Origin: a bacterium UBA4637
GTDB lineage: Bacteria; Bacteroidota; Bacteroidia; Bacteroidales; Bacteroidaceae
Length of the DNA stretch: 17,055 nucleotides
Direction of reading: 5' to 3'
Assembly (NCBI GenBank): GCA_002405875.1
Contig: DHMR01000045.1
Span: 1-17,055 of the forward strand
Below are positions 1 to 7,305 of the stretch, in pieces. The notes below the pieces were generated by a model, which saw only the letters and a program-made list of their open reading frames with translations, was not told the origin of the DNA and did no database searches. The translations under genes and the position numbers were made by a program. Numbering within the stretch: position 1 is the stretch's first letter; every line of letters starts with the position of its first letter.

Positions 1-725
1 CAAGAAGCCTTGCATCCCTTGGCGCAGAGACCGCAACCGATGCACTTGTCTTCGTCGATATGAACCTTGAATAATGAGAAGCGAGCGAAGAAACTCAGCA
101 CGGTGCCCACAGGACAGATGGTGTTGCAGTAGGTTCTGCCATTTCTCCAAGCCAAGATGATCAGCACGATGAAAGTAACCAAGGCAATGATGAAGGTAGG
201 CAGACTCCTAATCCATACCTCTCGGCTATAGAAAGCATAGCTGTCCATGCGCTCGGCGGCGAAAGCCAAGGCGTTGTTGCCCAAGAGATAAATAGGTTGG
301 AAGAGATTCTGTGCGATGCGCCCATAACTGCTATAAGGAGCCAACAAGGCGGCAAGTGAGCCAACACCAGCCACCAAAGCCACGATGAAAACCACGAGCA
401 CGCCATATCTCAGCCAACTCTTGGCTGGCGAATAGCTGAAGCGACGGTGTTTGCGCTTCTTGTTTCTCAATCCACTGAACCATGAGATGGCATCCTGCAT
501 CACGCCCAGCGGACAGATGATGGAGCAGTAGATGCGCCCAAGCAACAGGGTGACGACAATCCAAGCGATGACCGCCCCGACATGGAGTGCCAGCACGGCA
601 GGCAAGAACTGAATGGTAGCCATCCAGGAGAGCCAAGCGTGCAGCGTCCCCGTAAAGTCGAGGAAGAGCAGTGTGATCAACCCGAAGAACAGGATGGCGA
701 GCGTTAATCTTATCTTTCTAAGCAT
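1..725 (-). CDS. 4Fe-4S membrane protein, NapH-like (partial, C-terminus beyond window)
   Basis: The frame is open from an ATG at 725 to the left edge, giving 241 residues of N-terminal sequence. There are hydrophobic segments at about residues 5-23, 40-62, 108-130 and 175-193. Two membrane-proximal cysteine motifs of the CxxxCP type are visible (C67-C71-P and C200-C204-P), followed by the start of a ferredoxin-like cluster (C228, C231, C234, C238: CxxCxxCxxxC). This is the layout of the NapH/MauN/NosR-C-terminal group of polytopic iron-sulfur proteins, which pass electrons between the quinone pool and periplasmic or cytoplasmic partners. A second 4Fe-4S motif would be expected beyond the edge. 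The exact electron acceptor cannot be told from this piece. It is transcribed away from the repeat array at 886-969 and may have its own weak promoter near 790. Confidence 0.85.
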   Translation of the reverse strand, partial: MLRKIRLTLAILFFGLITLLFLDFTGTLHAWLSWMATIQFLPAVLALHVGAVIAWIVVTLLLGRIYCSIICPLGVMQDAISWFSGLRNKKRKHRRFSYSPAKSWLRYGVLVVFIVALVAGVGSLAALLAPYSSYGRIAQNLFQPIYLLGNNALAFAAERMDSYAFYSREVWIRSLPTFIIALVTFIVLIILAWRNGRTYCNTICPVGTVLSFFARFSLFKVHIDEDKCIGCGLCAKGCKAS

Positions 726-789
726 AATCTTGTATAAAGCTATTCTATTTTTTAATCGTTATAATTCGATAATGTTTATTGTTCGGTTG

Positions 790-797
790 CAAAATTA
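790..797 (-). promoter_or_regulatory. Possible -7 box for the Fe-S gene
   Basis: Read on the minus strand this is TAATTTTG, which fits the Bacteroidetes -7 consensus TAnnTTTG and would give a leader of roughly 60 nt before the ATG at 725. No TTTG-like -33 box is visible at the expected distance, so the call is weak. Confidence 0.35.
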
Positions 798-878
798 TAT
801 TTTTTTCTTGAAATAAGCCTTATAAATGTTACGGAAAAAAGTATAAAAAATACAGAAGGAAACATTTTCTATTAAGTA

Positions 879-974
879 AAAGTTCCGTTCCGTGTCACAG
901 AATGGCCGTTCCGAGACACGGAATGTACGTTCCGAGACACGGAATGTACGTTCCATGACACGGAACGGAATTTT
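879..974. repeat. Inverted repeat enclosing the 21-bp array
   Basis: Positions 883-897 and 956-970 are perfect 15-bp inverted copies (TTCCGTTCCGTGTCA and its reverse complement). Including one G-T pair (882/971) and three A-T pairs, the stem extends to 879-897/956-974. As RNA it would form a long stem with the inner repeat units in its loop. It lies downstream of the kinase gene, so it may end transcription of the long minus-strand operon, although the following minus-strand stretch (CTTTTACTT) is only a weak U-tract. Confidence 0.75.
886..969. repeat. Four 21-bp tandem units with dyad symmetry
   Basis: Four units of exactly 21 bp start at 886, 907, 928 and 949. Units 2 and 3 are identical; units 1 and 4 diverge. 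Each contains a 15-bp near-palindrome (888-902, 909-923, 930-944, 951-965) that fits the consensus TTCCGTGnCACGGAA with exactly one mismatched pair, and the mismatch falls at a different place in units 1, 2/3 and 4. The 21-bp spacing is two turns of B-DNA, so all dyads would face the same side of the helix. This could be an operator array or a processed-RNA/terminator structure, or a family of dispersed genomic repeats; the sequence alone does not decide. Confidence 0.85.
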
Positions 975-1038
975 CTATTAATAAAAAAGTTCTTTCTCTT
1001 AACTTTGAGAAAAATCTCCCCTTAACAAGCAGAATAAA

Positions 1039-1992
1039 TCATTTGTTCCACAACCGATAGTCCTGCACTTCATTGCCGCTATCCTCTATGGAATCGCCAT
1101 TGGCATTCTCGATAGAGCCATTGCCTTTCACCATTTGTTGACGATGATAATAGGTGAAGGCTATCACGAAGACCAGCAGGGCTGCTATAAGAGCGAGGAT
1201 GATACTTGCCTTCTTTTCTTTGGAGGCATGGACAGGCAGATTCCTTATCTCTTGAATACTCTTGGGACGAGTATTGATGTCACGATTGGCGCAGCATTCT
1301 GCCAATTTCTCCAACAAGTGATCATGGGTAGCCTCAGCCATGTCGGCTATCACCTTGCCCAATGAATAGATGTCGGCTTGCGGGTCAGACTTAGCTCCTG
1401 GTAATAGCTGCTCGGGAGCTATATAGCCCGTAGTGCCAGCTGGTAATTTGAGGATGGTGAAGGAGTCGCTGTCGGAAAGTCCAAAGTCGATGAGTTTTAC
1501 GTTCTGTCCATTGTGGGTCACCATAATGTTGGAAGGTTTCAAGTCACGATGTATCATCTGCTTATTGTGCATATACTCCAACGCATCCATCAACTGTTCT
1601 GTGATTTTACATGCCAACCCAGCAGTGAGCATCTGTTTATCAAGGAGAGCTTGCAAGGTATCGCCATCTATATATTCCATCACGATAGTAGTGCCAAGAT
1701 TGGGAATTTCTTCCAAACCGATAGTACGGCAGATGTTTGGATGTTCCAATTGCAATCCTATCTCAAACTCCTTGGCCAATGCCTGGCGATAAATTGGCGT
1801 GTAGAGAAAATCCGTCTTGAGACACTTCAACATATACCGCTTACCATACCGGGTAGCCGTAAAGAGACGGGTATGACCCGACAGCGAGACATAGCACTGA
1901 CTGAGATTGCCAAACTCATTCTCTACAGGCATGGGATTGTCCGTTGTCATCTCTTGTGTAATGTCTTCAGTATAACCAGATGTTGATTTCAT
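1039..1992 (-). CDS. Transmembrane serine/threonine protein kinase
   Basis: A 317-residue Hanks-type kinase. Visible motifs: catalytic Lys in YMLK (K56), helix-C Glu in KEFEIG (E75), HRDLKPSNI (148-156), DFG (169-171), APE (192-194), the F-helix Asp (D207) and an RP pair near residue 242. The ATP-binding loop is unusual: the canonical GxGxxG is absent and is replaced by a stretch around LSGHTRLF (37-44). A membrane helix covers about 263-281, leaving a short tail of about 36 residues outside, with no PASTA or other sensor domain. It is the last gene of the minus-strand operon, 22 bp after the helix-turn-helix-like gene. Likely role: phosphorylation of cytoplasmic partners in response to the state of the envelope module encoded upstream. 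The substrate is unknown. Confidence 0.93.
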   Translation of the reverse strand: MKSTSGYTEDITQEMTTDNPMPVENEFGNLSQCYVSLSGHTRLFTATRYGKRYMLKCLKTDFLYTPIYRQALAKEFEIGLQLEHPNICRTIGLEEIPNLGTTIVMEYIDGDTLQALLDKQMLTAGLACKITEQLMDALEYMHNKQMIHRDLKPSNIMVTHNGQNVKLIDFGLSDSDSFTILKLPAGTTGYIAPEQLLPGAKSDPQADIYSLGKVIADMAEATHDHLLEKLAECCANRDINTRPKSIQEIRNLPVHASKEKKASIILALIAALLVFVIAFTYYHRQQMVKGNGSIENANGDSIEDSGNEVQDYRLWNK

Positions 1993-2014
1993 AGTTGTCT
2001 TTGATTTATCCTAA

Positions 2015-2584
2015 TCACTTTTTGATAATGTTGATGATGGTGAGTCCGCCATTTCTTCCTGCCACAAAAGATGCTGTTCGCTCTCCCCCACGCTCGATGT
2101 ATGGCAGATAAAGAGGCTGCTCCTTGATGAAACAACCTGTGACAAAACGGTCGCCCACCAGCAACTTACTATTTTCAGACTTTTCAACTTCGTAGGTACT
2201 ATCGCCCAGATAGTATAGCTCCAAATATCGATTAGGACTCCAACCAATAGCGATGTGCTGTCCCTGGTGCAAGTCGCCACTCACGAGTTGGTTGGCCTTG
2301 AAAAAGGAAGAGTTGTACTTCGTACTGGTCTTTAGCCACTGAATAAATGCCATATAGTTTTGATGGTCCAAATATTGAGCAAGCACATCGAGTGTTGCCA
2401 TACGTGGTTTATGATCATCATTCACATATCCATAAAGGCGCTTGAAAGTAGAGGCTGATATACTATGTCCTGTCACCTTTTCCAGATGGAGCGAGAACTC
2501 CTCAAAATCGGTGGTAGTAGCCAATATTTTTCCATATTTCTGCTCTACGAGCGTTTTCAATTCTTCAATTTCTGGTGTTGTCAT
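2015..2584 (-). CDS. Probable helix-turn-helix protein of unknown function
   Basis: This 189-residue protein has no signal peptide or membrane segment and should be cytoplasmic. Residues of about 27-60 (FEEFSLHLEKVTGHSISAST then FKRLYGYV) resemble a helix-turn-helix region seen in Bacteroidetes proteins, in which the second helix would be STFKRLYG. A helical stretch follows (64-85) and the C-terminal half (about 100-187) is rich in beta-type residues and ends in a glycine-rich strand region. No catalytic motif was recognised. It lies between the surface-protein genes and the kinase, 17 bp and 22 bp from its neighbours, so it may be a transcription regulator controlled by the kinase. That link is inferred from position only. 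Confidence 0.75.
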   Translation of the reverse strand: MTTPEIEELKTLVEQKYGKILATTTDFEEFSLHLEKVTGHSISASTFKRLYGYVNDDHKPRMATLDVLAQYLDHQNYMAFIQWLKTSTKYNSSFFKANQLVSGDLHQGQHIAIGWSPNRYLELYYLGDSTYEVEKSENSKLLVGDRFVTGCFIKEQPLYLPYIERGGERTASFVAGRNGGLTIINIIKK

Positions 2585-2601
2585 ATTATATGATTAATTT
2601 A

Positions 2602-4230
2602 TCAATTTTCTACTATATGCATAAAGGCCTTCCATTGCTGATGGTTTTGATATTTTGCCTTCAAACCTGCGGGTACATGCAACGTACAGGTTGTGACGAA
2701 GCTTGTGCCTGAGCGGAAACTGAACGCATGTTCCTGGCACGTTGGCGGGATGATGGCATCGACATAGAGGTCGGTGAGCGGGCACTGGTCGAATGCATAG
2801 TTGGCTATCAGATTGGTACCAGCACCTAAATATACTGTTTTCAAGTGCTTACAGTCTTGAAAGGTACCTGTTGGTATCATTTGGAGAGTGGCGGGAAGTT
2901 TCACCTCTTCCACCCAGCTGCCCATGAACGCTCCTTGTCCTATTTCCTTCAGATTGTCGGGAAAGTGAAACTTGGTGATGTGACACTCCTTAAAAGCATA
3001 GTTACCGATACCGGTAATCGTGTTAGGCAAATTGTAATCGCCCTTTTTCCCCATTGGAAACCATACGATTTGAGAAGCATCAGCATTGAGCAATACGCCA
3101 TCTTGACTACGATAGTTGGCATTGGCATTAGAAACCTTGATGCTCTTCAAAGCCGTACAGCCTTTTGAGGGTGTCAAACTGACAACGGAAGCTGGGATTT
3201 CTAGCTCTTCGAGCGCAGTACAGCCGGCAAAGGCATCTTGTTCTATCGTGTTAACATCGGCCGGTAGCGAGATATGGGTAAGAAGGTCGCAACCAGCGAA
3301 GAGACCAGTCACTACATGATTTTCTACAGCTTGGTGATGATAGGGGCCTACTACTCCACCATCGACCAGATGTACATCCGTCATATCAATATTCGACAGT
3401 TTGCCCGGAGTAGTGACATTGTCATCATCACGTCCCATCATCCGCCTCAGGCAGCTCAAGTCGTTGCCATTCAGCGTGCCAGCTATTGAAAGTTGGGTAT
3501 ATTCATAAAGATTACTGCCCATCAATGCAGACAATTCACCAGCCTCAGCCAACAAGATGGCATCGCTGGTACTATAGCTGATAGCATCGCCAACTGTTTC
3601 CCCCACCGCACTTTGGGCAAAGGGCTTGATTTGATAGGTCACGTTGCGCTGCAAGTTGCCAATACGCAACTTTCGAGTACCCGTCTTGCCATCGAAACCG
3701 TCTATCGTGACCTTAGTATTCTCTTCTGGCGCGGAAGCAAGCGAGAGATAACATCCAGCTTCTGTCATCTGCTCTCCCCCATCGTCGCTAATGTCAAAGT
3801 TCACGATGAGACTCATCGGACCATGGCTCAAGATGCTCAGGTTACCAACGGTAGGCGGCACATTGGGCAGAGTAGTAAAAGTCATGGTGTTGCTGGTAGT
3901 AATGGTTCTGCCATTAGTGCCTTGCAACATATAATAATAGGTGGTGCCCGCCTTCAAGCCTTGCAAATTGAGAGCAACTTTTCCTTGTTCTACATGTAGG
4001 GCATCCGAGGATTGCCCCAAACTGGCAGAGGTGCCATAACTAAAGTTGAGTTGTGGCATATCGGTATCACCCTCCACTATGGCGGTACCATGCAACGTGG
4101 CTGTCGTACGCGTAATGTCGGTGGCTGCCAATGTGGAGAGATGTGGCTCCAGATAGGTAGGCTTATCGCTACTGCAGGCTGCAAAAATCAGCAAAGCCGC
4201 AAGATATAGTGTATGATTCCGATACTTCAT
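2602..4230 (-). CDS. Surface lipoprotein with FN3-like domains and BspA-type leucine-rich repeats
   Basis: The 542-residue product begins with a lipoprotein signal (lipobox IFAAC, Cys19). Residues of about 31-122 look like a fibronectin type III domain (TATLHGTA, the GLKAGTTYYY core, then MTFTTLP), and about 124-222 like a second one (GNLQRNVTYQIKPFA). After a linker, about 305-500 carries BspA/LRR_5-type repeats marked by recurrent L..I..LP....I...AF..C elements. The end (HVPAGLKAKYQNHQQWKAF) is the usual cap of these proteins. BspA repeats serve in adhesion to host or bacterial surfaces in several Bacteroidetes and oral species. The gene sits 30 bp after the outer-membrane protein gene and 17 bp before the helix-turn-helix-like gene. 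A surface-exposed binding role is likely; the ligand is unknown. Confidence 0.9.
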   Translation of the reverse strand: MKYRNHTLYLAALLIFAACSSDKPTYLEPHLSTLAATDITRTTATLHGTAIVEGDTDMPQLNFSYGTSASLGQSSDALHVEQGKVALNLQGLKAGTTYYYMLQGTNGRTITTSNTMTFTTLPNVPPTVGNLSILSHGPMSLIVNFDISDDGGEQMTEAGCYLSLASAPEENTKVTIDGFDGKTGTRKLRIGNLQRNVTYQIKPFAQSAVGETVGDAISYSTSDAILLAEAGELSALMGSNLYEYTQLSIAGTLNGNDLSCLRRMMGRDDDNVTTPGKLSNIDMTDVHLVDGGVVGPYHHQAVENHVVTGLFAGCDLLTHISLPADVNTIEQDAFAGCTALEELEIPASVVSLTPSKGCTALKSIKVSNANANYRSQDGVLLNADASQIVWFPMGKKGDYNLPNTITGIGNYAFKECHITKFHFPDNLKEIGQGAFMGSWVEEVKLPATLQMIPTGTFQDCKHLKTVYLGAGTNLIANYAFDQCPLTDLYVDAIIPPTCQEHAFSFRSGTSFVTTCTLHVPAGLKAKYQNHQQWKAFMHIVEN

Positions 4231-4260
4231 ATTTTTTGTACTACGATACTAGGTATCATT

Positions 4261-5232
4261 CTAAAGTTTGATTCCAAATCCAAGGCATCCTTGCCATTGT
4301 TTACCCGCAATGGTGATAGCGGAAGCAGAGATGCTTAGTTTACCAAAGGTGGCGAGCATACCTAGCTCGGCCGCAACACCTTTGTGGGTGAGGCCATCAT
4401 TGAGAACATAACCTCCACCTTCGCTTTGGCTCTGCTGCCAAGCCGTGGCTGAACGTCCATAGCCTACACCCTCAAAAAGATTAAGGTTCGGCGACAACCG
4501 ATGGATGGCACCTACTGTCATCGTGAGATTACTATGTCGAGTGTCGCCTGTATAGTATGGCTTCGTTCCCTGATTGTCTATGTTACCTTGCTTGTCACAA
4601 TGTCCGATAGTGGAACCGGTGGTGCATAAGTCGCCACTGGCATGAACAAATAAGCCATGGCGGCGCATCAAGGCAAAGAAAATGCCATAGGATGGACTGT
4701 CTTCGTGCAGGGCAATGGTGGCAAGCGTATAGAAGCGTAGTGGCATCTTTAGACGAGTTTTCTGGATAGTCACGGTATCCACCACTGTCTTGACCTGTGT
4801 AATGGTGTCGTGTATCTCTGTAACTTCGGGTTTGGGGAGGTTGAGTTTTAACTCATAAGTCATGCGGCTCTCCAACGGTTTTCCCAGTCTATAATCGCGC
4901 AGTACGCCCCATTCTGGATGTTTCAAGGTGAGCGTTTTAGTTCCCTTAGGCAGATAGAGCCATATCTCCCCCACCTCGTCCTTACGCTTCACAACACCTA
5001 ATGGCGAAGAGAAGGCAAAGTCTTGGGGTGCCTCCACCTTGATAAGGGCGCAAGCCTCGTTGTTCAAGTCACGCACGGGGTGGATAAATGCACTTACGTC
5101 GTTGGGTAGCAGACGGAAACTTTCCACCGAGAACTCCTGTGCCTGAATAGAGACAGCATGCACGATGAAGGCCCAAAACAGAAGAAAGAGCTTCCTGTTC
5201 CTTGTTCTTATTTTCTCACTCCTAACTATCAT
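4261..5232 (-). CDS. Exported protein with probable C-terminal outer-membrane barrel
   Basis: A 323-residue protein with a signal peptide (hydrophobic core 15-28, probable cleavage after the Q-A-Q near residue 32). The N-terminal part, about 33-130, is a compact beta-rich domain with FRLLPNDVSAF, VKRKDEVGEIWLYLP and HPEWGVLRDYR; I believe it recurs in Bacteroidetes proteins but cannot name a family with certainty. Residues of about 136-160 form a charged linker rich in Thr and Val (DTITQVKTVVDTVTIQ). The remainder alternates hydrophobic and polar residues with many glycines and ends in GCLGFGIKL, as expected for a small beta barrel. Only 5 bp separate it from the preceding gene, suggesting coupled translation and joint function. 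Confidence 0.75.
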   Translation of the reverse strand: MIVRSEKIRTRNRKLFLLFWAFIVHAVSIQAQEFSVESFRLLPNDVSAFIHPVRDLNNEACALIKVEAPQDFAFSSPLGVVKRKDEVGEIWLYLPKGTKTLTLKHPEWGVLRDYRLGKPLESRMTYELKLNLPKPEVTEIHDTITQVKTVVDTVTIQKTRLKMPLRFYTLATIALHEDSPSYGIFFALMRRHGLFVHASGDLCTTGSTIGHCDKQGNIDNQGTKPYYTGDTRHSNLTMTVGAIHRLSPNLNLFEGVGYGRSATAWQQSQSEGGGYVLNDGLTHKGVAAELGMLATFGKLSISASAITIAGKQWQGCLGFGIKL

Positions 5233-5237
5233 TGTTG

Positions 5238-6308
5238 TTATTCTAAGTTAAAGTCTTGTATACTAATCACGTCATTGCCATCAGCCACGCTTTTTGCCGG
5301 CTGCCAAGTGCGCACATGAATGAGCGGCATGGAGCGATCACGGAAATCCCAAAGCAAAAAGAGGTAGCCATCATCGCTGTAACGATCGCTCTTGTATTGC
5401 TGGCGCAGGGTGACACCATAAATGCCGTCCATCGTAGGATGGCGCATGATACGAAATCCTGTGAACTTGACATCAATCTTCTTATTGGCAGCAAATACCT
5501 TAGCAAGACGAGCAATATAGTCGCGCTTCGAATGAATGGCATATGTCACCTTGGGCTCTGCCTGTAGCTTGTCATCATTGGCAATGGACTTCACCACGTT
5601 ACCAACGATGATGAGAGCCTTGTCACTAAACACCTGTCTAAGAAAGTCGATATCCTTGGTGGTATAGGCGGTGCGCAGGTGCTCGCAATAGTTGAGTATC
5701 ATGTGGCGACGCTTGGCATCGTTCTCCGATAGTTTTCCTTGCAAGATTTTGGAAGCCTCCCGATAGAAAGGATTGCTATGAGCCATCGTTTGCAGGTCTA
5801 CAGTCGAAATATTTCTACCTTTTCTCCTCGACATCACTGCTCCATCAGCAGCTTCTGAGTTTTTATTGTTTACCGTATTATAGCCGGTACTACCTGTTTG
5901 CTCAACTGATTGAAACTGTGTAGATGTTTGCGTCCGTACCTGAGAGTTTTCTTCAGGCACTATGACTTTTCCATCGTTGAAAAAAGTAACCAAACCTGTT
6001 CGATCGATATAACCTTCCCTACCCGAATTCTGTTCACGGAATCGCAATTGCCCATTGCGATAGCGAGTATCTAGCAAACAATGGCGCAAAGGGATGGCAA
6101 ACAGCTCGTTGCCGTCGGCATCCTCTACTACATATCGTTTGTTGCCAGAGCCTTCTATGAGCTCCACCAGTTCCAGTCCTTCGTTCACTCCATATCGGGT
6201 CTCCTGGTTCTTCCCATTATTAACGGCAGAGGGCAGCAGCCACAAAGCTGCCGCCCATCCTCCGAGAAGGAGTACGAGAAGGGATAAGATATATACCGTC
6301 TTCTTCAT
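5238..6308 (-). CDS. Membrane-anchored protein with C-terminal NTF2-like domain
   Basis: This 356-residue product starts with one hydrophobic segment (4-26) that can act as an uncleaved anchor or signal. The segment at about 55-112 contains elements like WG/KWG repeats (REGYIDRTGLVTFFNDG). A low-complexity Gln/Thr/Ser/Asn linker (122-155) follows. The C-terminal part, about 200-340, looks like an NTF2/SnoaL-fold domain: ILNYCEHLRTAYTTKDIDFL, FSDKALIIVG, then GVTLRQQYKSDRYSDDGYLF and LLWDFRDRSMPLIHVRTWQP. I recall this conserved C-terminal sequence from other Bacteroidales envelope proteins, but its role has not been established to my knowledge. No enzymatic residues can be assigned. It lies 39 bp after the fimbrillin-like gene and 5 bp before the outer-membrane protein gene. 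Confidence 0.78.
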   Translation of the reverse strand: MKKTVYILSLLVLLLGGWAAALWLLPSAVNNGKNQETRYGVNEGLELVELIEGSGNKRYVVEDADGNELFAIPLRHCLLDTRYRNGQLRFREQNSGREGYIDRTGLVTFFNDGKVIVPEENSQVRTQTSTQFQSVEQTGSTGYNTVNNKNSEAADGAVMSRRKGRNISTVDLQTMAHSNPFYREASKILQGKLSENDAKRRHMILNYCEHLRTAYTTKDIDFLRQVFSDKALIIVGNVVKSIANDDKLQAEPKVTYAIHSKRDYIARLAKVFAANKKIDVKFTGFRIMRHPTMDGIYGVTLRQQYKSDRYSDDGYLFLLWDFRDRSMPLIHVRTWQPAKSVADGNDVISIQDFNLE

Positions 6309-6347
6309 CTATTATAAGAGAGATTTTTTCTTCTTTTATACATTAAT

Positions 6348-7253
6348 TTATTTACCATCACTACCCCAGCCTTGAATTTCTCCACCGATGTCTATCTTCA
6401 CCTGATCTGGATTGTCGGAGATGATGAGATTGACGAGATGCTCTACCCCAGGTTTAAACTGGAACTTGCTCTCAAAGAGATAGCTTACGCCTTTCATCAC
6501 CACCTCAATGAGTGGCATGCGGTTCTCGATGCGTTGTGGCACGATGATTGCCGAATAGCTAGTCTCGCCGTCTTGGTGGGCCGTGATGGTCTGTCGGGTA
6601 CCTTTCACATAACGTGTTGCCACTCCAGCCTGCAGATCGATGGTAGCAGTAGGCACGGTGTTATGGATGTAGACTTCTGCCGTGGTAGGCATGTCACCCT
6701 CGAAATCCTCGCCTTTCACCAACCGAATCGTGAGTTTGCTCATGATGTGCTTGAAGGTGAGATTAACCGGTGCCGCCGATGCCGTGACGTTTTGGGTTTT
6801 GGCATAGAGCAAGTCGCTTGCCTCGTAACCGCCGAGAGCCTCAGCGGTTTTTGTGGCACTTTGGTCTAGAGACACGCTGAAAGGTTGGTCTTCTATCGAT
6901 TCCACACTCTTTATGTATGGATAGTAGGCATAGGCATTATAAGTGCCTTCGTCCCAATAGAGGGTTCGAGCTGCTGCCCAATTGGTGCCATCATAGGTCA
7001 AAGCCTCGTTGTTTACGAGGTTGCCTCCCAACTCTAACGAAGCATCTGCCGGTGCTACATAGAGACCTATCTTGTCGTTTTGCTCAAAGGCTGTGGCAGT
7101 GGCGCGTGTCTGTCCTGGATGGCTCACCTTGAAGGTCATCGGGGTAGACTTAGCATCCTGCGGCTGAGGAGTCAGGTTCGACTCCTCGCTACAAGAAACC
7201 ATTCCTAATATAGCCAACGCAAAAACTGCACATCTTATTATATGTTTCTTCAT
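6348..7253 (-). CDS. Fimbrillin family (Mfa-like) lipoprotein
   Basis: A 301-residue lipoprotein (lipobox GMVSC, Cys21). The features of the fimbrillin/Mfa_like_1 family are clear: a TRATATAFEQNDKIGLYV entry strand with Arg50, the TLYWDEGTYNAYAYYPY core, the DQSA....GGYEASDLLYAK segment and FKHIMSKLTIRLVKGEDF. Members form type V pili or related surface proteins in Bacteroidales; in Porphyromonas the precursor is lipidated, exported and then cut by an Arg-specific protease. An arginine at a comparable place is present here, but whether it is cleaved is inferred. The end of the protein (IQGWGSDGK) is typical of the family. It is the third gene of the operon, 52 bp after the large protease gene. 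Confidence 0.9.
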   Translation of the reverse strand: MKKHIIRCAVFALAILGMVSCSEESNLTPQPQDAKSTPMTFKVSHPGQTRATATAFEQNDKIGLYVAPADASLELGGNLVNNEALTYDGTNWAAARTLYWDEGTYNAYAYYPYIKSVESIEDQPFSVSLDQSATKTAEALGGYEASDLLYAKTQNVTASAAPVNLTFKHIMSKLTIRLVKGEDFEGDMPTTAEVYIHNTVPTATIDLQAGVATRYVKGTRQTITAHQDGETSYSAIIVPQRIENRMPLIEVVMKGVSYLFESKFQFKPGVEHLVNLIISDNPDQVKIDIGGEIQGWGSDGK

Positions 7254-7305
7254 ATTTTCACTTCATTTAATGGTCTATACTATGATTTTTCACATTCTTC
7301 ATCGC

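Larger units (their letters stand above)
864..993. repeat. Direct repeat flanking the array
   Basis: ATTTTCTATTAA occurs at 864-875 and again at 970-981, and similarity continues on both sides as (G)TAAAA-GTTC versus TAAAAAAGTTC with one gap. The array is thus bracketed by two copies of a roughly 22-bp sequence. This could be a target duplication left by a small mobile element, or the footprint of a local duplication. The inverted repeat does not sit flush against the direct repeats, which weakens the mobile-element reading. Confidence 0.6.
726..1038. other. Intergenic region between kinase gene and Fe-S gene
   Basis: This 313-bp stretch has no convincing gene. The part nearest the Fe-S gene (726-880) is very AT-rich and holds a possible -7 box on the minus strand. 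The middle (864-993) holds a 21-bp tandem array, an enclosing inverted repeat and a flanking direct repeat, listed separately. The remainder up to the kinase stop codon is AT-rich with no recognised element. A short plus-strand reading frame at 613-816 overlaps the Fe-S gene and is not considered real. Confidence 0.7.

Noticed and set aside
331..636. A 101-codon open frame on the minus strand overlapping the Fe-S gene
   Set aside because: It is in another frame of the Fe-S protein gene, whose cysteine motifs and membrane segments are unambiguous.
886..969. CRISPR-like repeat array
   Set aside because: The 21-bp units are directly adjacent with no spacers, and no cas genes are nearby.
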